DNA of 64,000 bases from Sphingomonas nostoxanthinifaciens. GTDB taxonomy: Bacteria; Pseudomonadota; Alphaproteobacteria; Sphingomonadales; Sphingomonadaceae. The stretch lies in contig NZ_CP082839.1 of the NCBI RefSeq assembly GCF_019930585.1, positions 3,530,001 through 3,594,000 of the forward strand, in the 5' to 3' direction. The position numbers and the translations under genes are program-made. The notes beneath the pieces are model-generated. The model worked only from the letters and a program-made list of their open reading frames with translations, was not told the origin of the DNA and did no database searches. Positions within the stretch are counted from its first letter, which is position 1. Every line of letters begins with the position of its first letter. Of the stretch, positions 45,756-54,137 are shown in pieces.

Positions 45756-46562
45756 TCAGCCGGCCGCCTTGGTCGCGAACAGGCTCTGGAAGGACTGGAG
45801 TTCCTTCGTGTTGAGATCCGACACCGCCCAATAATCGAGCCCGCCCACCGACCAGCGGACGAGGTTATAGCCCTCCTTGTGGGTGGTGACCGCGGCTGCC
45901 GACGCCGCGCCGTCGGACGGCATGACGAACACGTTGATGCGATGCAGCCGCCGCCCGTAGACGATCGCCGCGACGTTGCGCCCGCCGACATAATCGACAC
46001 GCCCGCCCAGCAGCGGGAAGCCGTCGTCGACCAGCTCGGGCACCGGCGGGGCGAAGTCGATCCGGCCATTGAACCACGGCTTCACAAGATGTTTGTCCGA
46101 GGTCTGCACGTCGGTCAGGTGATCGGCGAGCAGGGAGCGCACATGCCCGGCGACGAGCTGATCCGACAGACCCGTCGGGCTCGCGCCCGGATGCGGCAGC
46201 GCTACCATGATGAGCAGGCCGGCGGCGAGGCCGGTGAGCGCGCCCGATGCCCAGCGCCAGCTCGCCACATGCCGCCACGGCCCGCGCGAACGTGCGCGCG
46301 GCTGCGGCGCGGCCGGCAGCGGCGGCACGGCCGGGGCGGCCGCGTCCAGCATCAGCCCGATGCGATCGGCCAGGCCGGCCGGGGCGGCATAGGCCGCCGC
46401 CTTGTCGGCCAGCAGGGCGCGGATCGCGCGGACGCGCTCATACTCGGCGCGGCACCCGGCGCATTCCGCCAGATGCGCCTCGAGCGCGAGCGCGTTCGCC
46501 GCGTCCAGCTCATTGTCGGCCAGCGCGTGGACGGCGAGCAGTTTGTCGGGGCACGCGCTCAT
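45756..46562 (-). CDS. Transmembrane anti-sigma factor (zinc-finger HC2 type)
   Basis: 268 residues from ATG 46562, whose ATG overlaps the sigma gene stop. The N-terminal anti-sigma zinc finger has H-x3-C-x2-C (LEAHLAECAGCRAEY near 30). A membrane segment follows (about 105-127), then a periplasmic domain (VRSLLADHLTDVQTSDKHLV, DYWAVSDL). It should hold the ECF sigma inactive at the membrane until a periplasmic signal releases it. Confidence 0.9.
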   Translation of the reverse strand: MSACPDKLLAVHALADNELDAANALALEAHLAECAGCRAEYERVRAIRALLADKAAAYAAPAGLADRIGLMLDAAAPAVPPLPAAPQPRARSRGPWRHVASWRWASGALTGLAAGLLIMVALPHPGASPTGLSDQLVAGHVRSLLADHLTDVQTSDKHLVKPWFNGRIDFAPPVPELVDDGFPLLGGRVDYVGGRNVAAIVYGRRLHRINVFVMPSDGAASAAAVTTHKEGYNLVRWSVGGLDYWAVSDLNTKELQSFQSLFATKAAG

Positions 46563-47086
46563 TCCGCCGCCTCCGCGACGGCGTGGAGCGCCTGCGCCAG
46601 CATCGCCCGTCCGCGCGCGAGGCGCGACATGACGGTGCCGATCGGCGCGTCGGTGATTACGGCGATCTCCTTGTACGAAAGCTCTTCCAGCTCCCGCAGC
46701 ACCAGCACCTCGCGGAAGGGCTCGGGAATCGACTCGATCGTCGCGCGCAGCAATATGGCATCGTTGCGTTGCGCGAGGATTAACTCCGGCGTCAGGTCGT
46801 CGACCGGCTCGTCGGCGCCCCATGGCTCGTCATGCCCGGACTCTCCCGCCACCACGCGGGCGCGGTCGCGCGCGACCGAGGTCAGGAAGCAGTTGCGGAC
46901 GATCGCCAGCAGCCACGCTTTGGCGGCCTCGCCCCGCCAGCCGTCGAAGCCGCGGAACGCCTTCAGGAATGCGTCCTGGACGATATCCTCGGCAGCGGTG
47001 GCATCGCGGCACAGATAGCGCGCAAGAGTGTAGGCCGCATCGAGATGCGGCAGCATCGTGGTCCGGAAATGCTCGGCGCGGTCCAT
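46559..47086 (-). CDS. ECF RNA polymerase sigma factor
   Basis: 175 residues from ATG 47086 (ribosome site GGAACG about 9 bases up; upstream in-frame ATGs at 47122 and 47131 are alternatives). Region 2 has DIVQDAFLKAFRGFDGWRGE, region 4 LRELEELSYKEIAVITDAPIGTVMSRLARGR. It forms a sigma/anti-sigma pair with the next gene (ATGA overlap). The catalase-family gene lies 400 bases beyond its 5' end and may be part of its regulon, but I see no sigma-specific motif in front of this operon. Confidence 0.93.
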   Translation of the reverse strand: MDRAEHFRTTMLPHLDAAYTLARYLCRDATAAEDIVQDAFLKAFRGFDGWRGEAAKAWLLAIVRNCFLTSVARDRARVVAGESGHDEPWGADEPVDDLTPELILAQRNDAILLRATIESIPEPFREVLVLRELEELSYKEIAVITDAPIGTVMSRLARGRAMLAQALHAVAEAAE

Positions 47087-47493
47087 CGACGTGACGTTCC
47101 AATCCCCAATTGGCACATCCATCGAGCGCATAAGTTGCGCTACCGTAACGATCGGCGACACGCGACAACACCGGCACTCGACGGTCAAGGCGTTGCCAAA
47201 TCCCGCCGGCCGAAGCGAGCGAAAACGACCTTAACAAATAATAATCCAATTCGGTCTATCGGCTTCCCCGACCGATCCACCGCAGCGAGCGCATTAAATC
47301 ACTGCCGAAGCACCTTTTAGCAGAGCGTGGCGGGAATAAATCCTGCCCCCGCTCTGTCTTGGTGCCGTTGGGTGCGCCCCTTGGGGGAGGTTTGCGTGTC
47401 TGCGCGAGGCGGGCCGACGGGGATGAGCCGCCCGTCCGCCCCGCTGGCGCACCCAGCGACTTACGTCGCCGGGGACGGGGTCGTGGGGGTCGG
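47087..47493. other. 407-base gap holding two structured elements
   Basis: The right part lies just 3' of the catalase-like stop. Hairpin 1 (47322-47355): AGAGCG ... GGCGGGA-ATAAA-TCCTGCC ... CGCTCT. Hairpin 2 (47369-47455): a perfect closing stem TGGGTGCGCC/GGCGCACCCA encloses GGCGGGC/GCCGCCC. No gene is seen. Either could terminate the catalase transcript, or element 2 could be a structured RNA of about 87 bases. Confidence 0.45.
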
Positions 47494-48588
47494 TCAGGCC
47501 GGCAACGGCTCGTCCGCCTTCGGCTCGTGCATCGGGCAGCCGTTGAAATGCCCGCGGAAGCGGCTCGACATTTCGTAAGCGTCCTTGCGCAGCCGGTTGA
47601 TCTGGCCGAGCGGACGATGCGCCGCCAGCCCGTGCCAGATGCTGAAACTCATCTGGTCGTCGACCACCGCCGCGCGATCGTGCGACCAGCTCACCTGCGG
47701 CCCGGCGCGCAGGGTGGCGACCGTGACGAACGGCGCCTCGGCCTCGTCCCACAAGGCCGATGCATCCTCGACCGGCTGCTTGGCGCGGTCGCGCTGGAGC
47801 TGGACGCGGAACTCCCACACGCCCTCGCCCTCGATCATCGTCTCGGCAATGTCCTCGCGCAGCGCGTCGGGGCGGCCGGTGGTGACGATCGTCGTGCCGC
47901 TCACCTCCTTCAGCAGCGGCGACATCGGCACCAGCTGGAACTTGGCAATATAATCGCCGTAGCGGAACGGCACCTGCGAGAAATAGGTCTCGCCCAGCGG
48001 ATGCACCTGCGGCGCGCCGCCGAGCTGCTTGATCGCCGCGCTGTCGATGCCGACCGCGGACAAAGCCGCATTGGTCGCCTGCAGCACCGCCGACAGCGCC
48101 TTCTTCGCGCCCTCCGCGGTATCGGTCGTCTTGGCGAGCAGCTTCAGATTGGCGAGGAACGGCTTGCCCTTCGGCGCACCGAACACCGGCCCGTTGACCA
48201 TGATGAAATTCTGGGTCGTATCGCCCTCCGAGCCTTCGACCCGCGCGCCGTCGACGCCCAGCACCTTGATGCCGAGCCCGCGCGGGACAGAGATCGAATC
48301 GTCGAGGATGTCGCCCGGATTGGTCGAGAAGCGCATGATCGCGCGGTGCGTGCCCGGCGTCGCGAACAGCCCCTGCGCCAGCTCGGCCGGCAAGCCGTCA
48401 TGCACGGTCAGCTCGGCCGAGAGCAGGCCGTGGCTTTTGGCATGGACCGCGCGTACCGCATGGCCATAATCCTTGGACGTGGTTTCGAGGATGCCGTGGA
48501 GCGCAGTGTTCAGACCCTCGCCGGTCTCGCCCTCGTCGGAATCAAGCTGCTCGGCGTCGGCCGAATAGGGAATAGGCGCGGCGACCAT
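47494..48588 (-). CDS. Catalase-family heme protein
   Basis: 364 residues, shorter than mono-functional catalases (about 480). Catalase-like elements are seen: AVRAVHAKSHGLLSAELTV near 48 (the distal His region), HRAIMRFSTNPGDILDD, RGLGIKVLGVDG, and NFIMVNGPVF. The usual proximal R-x3-Y motif is not obvious, and the end (FRGHFNGCPMHEP) is unusual. It belongs to the catalase-related proteins often expressed in general stress. An EcfG-like promoter precedes it. Confidence 0.85.
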   Translation of the reverse strand: MVAAPIPYSADAEQLDSDEGETGEGLNTALHGILETTSKDYGHAVRAVHAKSHGLLSAELTVHDGLPAELAQGLFATPGTHRAIMRFSTNPGDILDDSISVPRGLGIKVLGVDGARVEGSEGDTTQNFIMVNGPVFGAPKGKPFLANLKLLAKTTDTAEGAKKALSAVLQATNAALSAVGIDSAAIKQLGGAPQVHPLGETYFSQVPFRYGDYIAKFQLVPMSPLLKEVSGTTIVTTGRPDALREDIAETMIEGEGVWEFRVQLQRDRAKQPVEDASALWDEAEAPFVTVATLRAGPQVSWSHDRAAVVDDQMSFSIWHGLAAHRPLGQINRLRKDAYEMSSRFRGHFNGCPMHEPKADEPLPA

Positions 48589-48615
48589 AATATGCTCCTG
48601 TGATGATTGGCCTTT

Positions 48616-48641
48616 AACCCGCGGCCATCACGCTACGTTCC
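48616..48641 (-). promoter_or_regulatory. EcfG-type general-stress promoter candidate
   Basis: Upstream of the catalase-family ATG on the minus strand, GGAAC (48641-48637) and GTT (48618-48616) are separated by 18 bases. The alphaproteobacterial EcfG consensus is GGAAC followed 17-19 bases later by (C)GTT. The -10 element ends 27 bases before the start codon, and AGGAG is present as the ribosome site. Confidence 0.45.
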
Positions 48642-48680
48642 CGCTGGCGATGTCGGCCGCCACTTCCTAGATTCGCCAGC

Positions 48681-50597
48681 GTGACCGACACGATCGACCG
48701 CTTCAACGAAGAGAAAGCCACCTACGCCGTGCGCGGCGCCGACGCGCCCGACATGGAGGCGGGCGTCGCCGCAATCCGCAACGTGCTCAAGACGCTGCCG
48801 GTGCGCCCCGGCGTCTATCGCATGACCGATTCGCGCGGCGACGTGCTGTATGTCGGCAAGGCGCGCGCGCTGAAGAACCGCGTGACCAATTATACCCAGG
48901 TCGCGCGCCTCTCGAACCGGCTGCGCCGCATGATCGGCCAGACGCGCGGCATGACGATCGTCACCACCAACACCGAGGCGGAGGCGTTGCTGCTGGAGGC
49001 GCAGCTCATCAAGCGCTTCCGCCCGCCCTACAACGTGCTGCTGCGCGACGACAAAAGCTTCCCCTTCATCCTGTTGCGCGAGGATCATGATTATCCGCGC
49101 GTCCAGCTCCACCGCGGCGCGCGGCGCGCGAAGGGGCAATATTTCGGGCCGTTCGCCGGCGCGGGCGCGGTGCGCAAGACGCTGACCGCGCTGCAGAAAC
49201 TGTTCCTGCTGCGCTCCTGCACCGACAGCTTCTTCGCCAATCGCACGCGGCCGTGCCTGCTCCACCAGATCAAGCGCTGCTCGGCGCCGTGCGTCGAGCG
49301 GATCGGCAAGCAGGATTATGCCGAGCTGGTCGGCGACGCCGCCGACTTCCTCGCCGGCAAGTCGACCAAGGTGCAGCAGAAGCTGGGCGCGCAGATGGCG
49401 ATCGCGGCGGAGGCGATGGATTACGAGCTGGCCGCGATCTACCGCGACCGGCTGAAGTCGCTCACCTTCATCCAGGGCACGCAGGCGATCAACGCCGAGG
49501 GCGTCGAGGATGCCGACGTGTTCGCGCTCGCCGCGCGATCGGGCCAGATCGGCATCCAGGCCTTCTTCATCCGCGGCGGGCAGAATTGGGGGCATCGCGC
49601 CTTCTTCCCGACCCACACCGCCGAGGTGCCCGAGGACGAGGTGCTCACCGCCTTCATGATGCAATTCTACGAGGAGGTGCCGCCGCCGCGCCTCGTCCTG
49701 ATCGATCGCGTGCTGCCCGAGGCCGAGCTGGTGAGCGAGGCGCTGGCCGAAAAGGCCGGGCGCAAGGTGGTGCTGAAGGTGCCGCAGCGCGGCGAGCAGC
49801 GCCGCATCCTCGCCCAGGCCGAGCGCAACGCGGTCGAGGCGCTCGACCGCCGGCTGGCCGAGGGCGCGACGCAGTCGAAATTGCTCGCCGAGGTCGCCGA
49901 TCTGTTCGATCTCGACGCGCCGCCCAACCGCATCGAGATTTACGACAACAGCCACATCATGGGCACCAACATGGTCGGCGCGATGGTGGTCGCGGGGCCG
50001 GAAGGGTTCCGCAAGGGACAGTATCGGAAGTTCAACATCAAGCGGCCCGAGACCGCGCCCGGCGACGATTTCGCGATGATGCGCGAGGTGCTCGAGCGCC
50101 GCTTCGCCCGGCTGGAGAAAGAGGATCCCGATCGCAAGTCGGGCGAGTGGCCCGATCTGTTGCTGATCGACGGCGGCAAGGGGCAGGTTTCGGCCGTCTA
50201 TCGCACGATGGAGGAGATGGGCGTCCACGACGTGCCGGTGGTCGGCATCTCGAAGGGCCCAGACCGCAATGCCGGGCGCGAGCATTTCCATCTGCCCGAC
50301 GGGCGTGAATCGATGCTGCCAATGAACTCGCCGGTGCTGTTCTACCTCCAGCGCCTGCGCGACGAGGCGCACCGCTTCGCGATCGGCGCGCATCGCGCCA
50401 AGCGCTCGGCCGCGACCATCCGCTCGACGCTCGACGACGTGCCCGGCATCGGCCCGGCGCGGAAGAAGGCTTTGTTGATGCACTTCGGCACGGCCAAGGC
50501 GGTGCGCGGCGCCGGGCTGGAGGATCTGATGCGCGCGCCTGGCGTGTCGGCGGCGGTGGCGCAGGCGATTCACGACCATTTCCACCCGAGCGGGTGA
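48681..50597 (+). CDS. uvrC: Excinuclease ABC subunit C
   Basis: 638 residues from GTG. GIY-YIG nuclease domain (GVYRMTDSRGDVLYVGKARALKNRV near 45), a Cys-rich stretch (RPCLLHQIKRCSAPC near 190), UVR motif, RNase-H-like C-terminal nuclease (IEIYDNSHIMGTNMVGAMVV and LLLIDGGKGQ), and a terminal helix-hairpin-helix (VPGIGPARKKALL). It makes both incisions in nucleotide-excision repair. It is divergent from the catalase-like gene. Confidence 0.97.
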   Translation: MTDTIDRFNEEKATYAVRGADAPDMEAGVAAIRNVLKTLPVRPGVYRMTDSRGDVLYVGKARALKNRVTNYTQVARLSNRLRRMIGQTRGMTIVTTNTEAEALLLEAQLIKRFRPPYNVLLRDDKSFPFILLREDHDYPRVQLHRGARRAKGQYFGPFAGAGAVRKTLTALQKLFLLRSCTDSFFANRTRPCLLHQIKRCSAPCVERIGKQDYAELVGDAADFLAGKSTKVQQKLGAQMAIAAEAMDYELAAIYRDRLKSLTFIQGTQAINAEGVEDADVFALAARSGQIGIQAFFIRGGQNWGHRAFFPTHTAEVPEDEVLTAFMMQFYEEVPPPRLVLIDRVLPEAELVSEALAEKAGRKVVLKVPQRGEQRRILAQAERNAVEALDRRLAEGATQSKLLAEVADLFDLDAPPNRIEIYDNSHIMGTNMVGAMVVAGPEGFRKGQYRKFNIKRPETAPGDDFAMMREVLERRFARLEKEDPDRKSGEWPDLLLIDGGKGQVSAVYRTMEEMGVHDVPVVGISKGPDRNAGREHFHLPDGRESMLPMNSPVLFYLQRLRDEAHRFAIGAHRAKRSAATIRSTLDDVPGIGPARKKALLMHFGTAKAVRGAGLEDLMRAPGVSAAVAQAIHDHFHPSG

Positions 50598-50632
50598 GGC
50601 GCACTCCCGCCCGTCATCCCCGCCCTCGTCCG

Positions 50633-50715
50633 TCATCCCAGCGCAGGCTGGGATCTCCCGCTACCGGCCACCGCGCCCAGCCGCACGCGATGCCAGCCTG
50701 CGCTGGCATGACGAA
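50633..50715. repeat. REP-like palindrome, 'cgcaggctggg' family
   Basis: CGTCATCCCAGCGCAGGCTG and CAGCCTGCGCTGGCATGACG form an inverted repeat in the uvrC-recO gap. It is related to the element at 791-873. Confidence 0.8.
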
Positions 50716-50897
50716 TAGGTGGCGCGCGAAGGGTTTGCGCCCCGCTAACCCTCACTCTTACCGAAACCGTCATGGCCGCCCGCTACACCGCGTCCGGTGG
50801 CAGAAATGCCGCTTGTACGAGTAGGTTGGCGTTGCTTAGGCGTTGTCCGGCGAGGGCCCCCGCCCCCGCCGGACGCGTCCAGGGAGCCCACGCGCTC

Positions 50898-51629
50898 ATG
50901 CATATCGAGACGCAGGCGATCCTCTGCGCGGTGCGCGGCCATGGCGAGCATGGCGCCATCGCGCGCGCGCTGACGCCCGCCGACGGCCTGCGCGCCGGCT
51001 ATGTGCGCGGCGGCCGCTCGCGCCGGCTGCGCCCGATCCTGCTGCCCGGCAACGTGATCCGCGCCGATTTCCGCGCGCGCACCGACGACCAGCTGCCGGC
51101 ACTGACGGTCGAACTGGTCGAGAGCCGCGCGACGATGCTCGGCGAGCCGCTGGCGCTCGCCGCGATCGACTGGGCGACCGCGCTCACCACGACGGCGCTG
51201 CCGGAGAGCCAGCCTTATCCGCGCCTCTACGACGCGCTCGACGGGATGCTGGCGGCGGTGGTGGCCGCGCCCAGCGCGCGCGGCTGGGGCACGGCGCTGG
51301 TGCGCTACGAACTGCTGCTGCTGGCGGAGCTGGGTTTCGGGCTCGATCTGTCCGCCTGCGTCGCCACCGGCGCGGTCGAGGGGCTCGCCTTCGTCAGCCC
51401 GAAGTCGGGCCATGCCGTGACCGAGGCCGCCGGCGCACCCTATGCCGAACGGCTGCTGCCGCTGCCGCGCTTCCTGCTCGGCGGGGGCGCGGCGGAGTGG
51501 CCCGACATCCTCGACGGGCTGCGCCTGACCGGCCATTTCCTCGAGCGCGACCTGCTCGTCGGTCGCGCCGCCGACAGCCTCGCCGCGCGCGAACGGCTGG
51601 TCGACCGCATCCGCCGCGCCGCGGGTTGA
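50898..51629 (+). CDS. recO: DNA repair protein RecO
   Basis: 243 residues from ATG 50898 (the upstream in-frame part to 50772 shows no homology). N-terminal OB fold ([22 protein letters not shown] ... [16 protein letters not shown]), then the helical C-domain ([31 protein letters not shown]). The zinc-binding cysteines found in some RecO are absent. It works with RecR to load RecA on gapped DNA. Confidence 0.93.
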   Translation: MHIETQAILCAVRGHGEHGAIARALTPADGLRAGYVRGGRSRRLRPILLPGNVIRADFRARTDDQLPALTVELVESRATMLGEPLALAAIDWATALTTTALPESQPYPRLYDALDGMLAAVVAAPSARGWGTALVRYELLLLAELGFGLDLSACVATGAVEGLAFVSPKSGHAVTEAAGAPYAERLLPLPRFLLGGGAAEWPDILDGLRLTGHFLERDLLVGRAADSLAARERLVDRIRRAAG

Positions 51630-51651
51630 GGCCAGATCGAACGCATCGCCC

Positions 51652-51680
51652 TTGCCCCGTCGGGCCGCCCGATCTACATT
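51652..51680 (+). promoter_or_regulatory. Sigma-70-like promoter candidate of trcR
   Basis: TTGCCC (51652-51657) and TACATT (51675-51680) with a 17-base spacer, between recO and trcR. It would start transcription just before the hairpin at 51694. Confidence 0.45.
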
Positions 51681-51693
51681 CGCGCCATACGTG

Positions 51694-51727
51694 CGGCCGC
51701 CCCGTGATGGGGCGGCCCTTTCTTTAT
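51694..51727 (+). terminator. Terminator-like hairpin inside the trcR leader
   Basis: CGGCCGCCCC/GGGGCGGCCC-type stem (GGCCGCCCC-GTGAT-GGGGCGGCC) followed by CTTTCTTTA. It looks like a Rho-independent terminator, but lies between the candidate promoter and the trcR GTG, so it could end recO transcripts or attenuate trcR. Confidence 0.75.
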
Positions 51728-51740
51728 CCGGAGACGAACA

Positions 51741-52400
51741 GTGGCCCAGCCGCTCATGCCCCATGCGACCGCTTCGTGGCTGGTCGACAACACCGCGCTC
51801 TCCTTCCAGCAGATCGCCGAATTCTGCGGGCTCCACATCCTCGAGGTGCAGGCGATCGCCGACGACACCGCCGCGACCAAGCTGACCGGCCGCGATCCCG
51901 TCCGCGCGCACGAGCTGACGATGGACGAGATCGAGAAGGGCCAGAAGGATCCCGACTACAAGCTCGTGATGACCAAGGGGCCGGAGCCGGTGCGCCGCAC
52001 CAAGGGCCCGCGCTACACGCCGGTCTCCAAGCGGCAGGACAAGCCCGACGGCATCGCCTGGATCATCCGCAACCATCCGGAGGTGACCGACGGTCAGATC
52101 AGCCTGCTGATCGGCACGACCCGCACCACCATCGCCGCGATCCGCGATCGCAGCCACTGGAACATCGCCAACATCACGCCGAAGGATCCGGTGACGCTCG
52201 GCCTCACCTCGCAGCGCGAGCTCGACGCGATCGTCGCCAAGGCGGCGAAGGCGGCCGGCATCGAGGCGCCGGTCGACACGCGGCTGGGCGAGGATCGCGC
52301 CGCCCTGATCGAGCAGCTCCGCCACGAACGCGAGCATGCCGCGCATGCCGGCGACGCCGTGCTCTCCGACGTCGATGCACTATTCGGCAAGCGGAACTGA
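51741..52400 (+). CDS. trcR: Cell-cycle transcriptional regulator TrcR (DUF1013)
   Basis: 219 residues from GTG. The protein is highly conserved in alphaproteobacteria: MPHATASWLVDNTALSFQQI near the start is a helix-turn-helix-like opening, followed by FCGLHILEVQAIADD, the basic linker EPVRRTKGPRYTPVSKRQD and a second HTH-like PEVTDGQISLLIGTTRTTIAAI. In Brucella the homologue acts in the cell cycle. Its leader carries a terminator-like hairpin. Confidence 0.9.
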   Translation: MAQPLMPHATASWLVDNTALSFQQIAEFCGLHILEVQAIADDTAATKLTGRDPVRAHELTMDEIEKGQKDPDYKLVMTKGPEPVRRTKGPRYTPVSKRQDKPDGIAWIIRNHPEVTDGQISLLIGTTRTTIAAIRDRSHWNIANITPKDPVTLGLTSQRELDAIVAKAAKAAGIEAPVDTRLGEDRAALIEQLRHEREHAAHAGDAVLSDVDALFGKRN

Positions 52401-52485
52401 GACTTAGGCAGTGCGACCAGCCGAGCGGCGCCCCGCGCCGCTTGCTTGACCGCACGCCGGCCTCCCGCCAGAAGCGAACCGACTT

Positions 52486-52731
52486 ATGAGCGATGACGCC
52501 TCCATTTCCGACCTGTCGTTCGAGGCCGCGCTGAAGCGGCTGGAGGCGATCGTCCAGCGGCTGGAAAGCGGCGACGCGAGCCTCGACGAATCCATTACCC
52601 TGTATGCCGAGGGCGACCGTTTGCGCGCCCAGTGCGAGGCGCGGTTGCAGGCCGCCCAGGCGCGGATCGAGAAGATCACGCTCGGGCCGGACGGCGCGCC
52701 GCGCGGGGTGCAACCCTTCGATGCCGGCTGA
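52486..52731 (+). CDS. xseB: Exodeoxyribonuclease VII small subunit
   Basis: 81 residues with [20 protein letters not shown] and [22 protein letters not shown], the two helices of XseB. It forms ExoVII with XseA, which is not in the window. The ispA start follows three bases after its stop. Confidence 0.95.
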   Translation: MSDDASISDLSFEAALKRLEAIVQRLESGDASLDESITLYAEGDRLRAQCEARLQAAQARIEKITLGPDGAPRGVQPFDAG

Positions 52732-52734
52732 GCC

Positions 52735-53643
52735 ATGCCTACTTTGACCCCGATCGCGTTGAAGGCGGCAATGGCCGAGGTTTCGGCCGATATCGACGCG
52801 GCGTTCGATCACCTACTGGCGATCCCCGAGGATCCGCGCGCGCGGCTTTATGCGGCGATGCGCCACGCCGCGATCGGCGGCGGCAAGCGGCTGCGCCCGC
52901 TGCTGGTGCGCGCCGCATCCGACCTGTTCCACGTCGATCGCGTGCCGATCCTGCGCACCGGCCTCGCGATCGAGTGCATCCACGTCTACAGCCTCGTCCA
53001 CGACGATATGCCGTGCATGGACGATGACGACATGCGGCGCGGCAAGCCGACCGTCCACAAGGCCTATGACGAAGCGACCGCCGTGCTCGCCGGCGATTCG
53101 CTCCACGCGCTCGCGTTCGAGGTGCTGGCCGATCCCGAGACGCATCCCGATCCGTTCGTGCGCGTCGAGCTGCTCGCCGAACTGGCGCGCGCCGCCGGGC
53201 CGTCGGGCATGGCGGGCGGGCAGATGATGGACCTCGCAGCCGAGGCCGAGGGCTCGGACTTCGATCTCGCCACGATCACCCGGCTGCAGCAATTGAAGAC
53301 CGGCGCGTTGATGGGCTTCTGCCTCGAAGCGGGCGCGATCCTCGGACACGCCCCGCCCGAGGGGCGCAAGGCGCTGCGCGCTTATGCGCGCGACGTCGGC
53401 CTCGCCTTCCAGATCGCCGACGACCTGCTCGACGTGGAGAGCACCGCCGAAGTCGCCGGCAAGGCGGTCGGCAAGGATGCCGCCGCCGGCAAGGCGACCT
53501 TCGTCTCGCTGCTCGGCGTCGAGCGGGCGCACGCCCAGGCGCACATGCTGGTCGATCAGGCGATCGGCCACCTCGTCGGCTATGGCGAGGAGGCCGGGCT
53601 GCTGCGCGCGATCGCCCGCTACATCGTGGAGCGCGATCATTGA
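52735..53643 (+). CDS. ispA: Polyprenyl (farnesyl) diphosphate synthase
   Basis: 302 residues. First aspartate-rich motif DDMPCMDDDDMRRGKPTVH near 90 (DDx4D), second FQIADDLLDVE near 225. It makes farnesyl diphosphate (C15) from IPP and DMAPP; the bulky residues before the first motif fit a short-chain product. Translation is coupled to coaD, whose TTG overlaps its TGA. Confidence 0.93.
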   Translation: MPTLTPIALKAAMAEVSADIDAAFDHLLAIPEDPRARLYAAMRHAAIGGGKRLRPLLVRAASDLFHVDRVPILRTGLAIECIHVYSLVHDDMPCMDDDDMRRGKPTVHKAYDEATAVLAGDSLHALAFEVLADPETHPDPFVRVELLAELARAAGPSGMAGGQMMDLAAEAEGSDFDLATITRLQQLKTGALMGFCLEAGAILGHAPPEGRKALRAYARDVGLAFQIADDLLDVESTAEVAGKAVGKDAAAGKATFVSLLGVERAHAQAHMLVDQAIGHLVGYGEEAGLLRAIARYIVERDH

Positions 53644-54119
53644 GCCGGACGGCGGTCTATACCGGCACGTTCGATCCGCTGACGCTGGGACATCTCGACA
53701 TCATCCATCGTGCCGCGCGACTGGCCGACGCGCTGGTGATCGGCGTCTCGACCCAGTCGGGCAAGGCGCCGCTGTTTGGGCTCGACCAGCGCGTCGCGAT
53801 GGTCGCGCGCGAGGTGGCGGACCTGGCCCATGTCAGCGTGCGGCCGTTCGACGGGCTGGCGGTGGATTTCGCGCGGGCGTGCGACGCTCAGTTCATCGTG
53901 CGCGGGCTGCGCAGCGGCAGCGATCTCGACTATGAGAGCCCGATGGCCGCGATGAATCATGTGATGACGCCCGATATCGATACCGTGTTCCTGGTGGCGG
54001 ATCCGGGCTACGGCCACATCGCCTCGTCGCTGGTCAAGGACGTCGCCCGCGGCGGCGGCCCGATCGATCGGTTCGTGCCCCCGCACGTCGCCGCCGAGAT
54101 TCGCGCGCTGACCCTTTAA
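53640..54119 (+). CDS. coaD: Pantetheine-phosphate adenylyltransferase
   Basis: 159 residues. The nucleotidyltransferase motif is YTGTFDPLTLGHLDII near the start (HxGH variant T/H-L-G-H), later GLRSGSDLDYESPMA and GHIASSLVKDVA. It makes dephospho-CoA. The start must be TTG 53640, whose bases overlap the ispA TGA; no ATG or GTG is available before the conserved region. Confidence 0.93.
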   Translation: MSRTAVYTGTFDPLTLGHLDIIHRAARLADALVIGVSTQSGKAPLFGLDQRVAMVAREVADLAHVSVRPFDGLAVDFARACDAQFIVRGLRSGSDLDYESPMAAMNHVMTPDIDTVFLVADPGYGHIASSLVKDVARGGGPIDRFVPPHVAAEIRALTL

Positions 54120-54137
54120 GCTACGGAGCATTCCCCC

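Noticed and set aside
47369..47455. Considered SRP RNA, 6S RNA, tmRNA or cobalamin riboswitch
   Set aside because: None of the diagnostic cores (such as GGTCAGG...GGAAGC for SRP) is present; left as an unnamed structured element.
48633..50636. 667-codon minus-strand frame opposite uvrC
   Set aside because: Antisense of uvrC; no recognisable domain.
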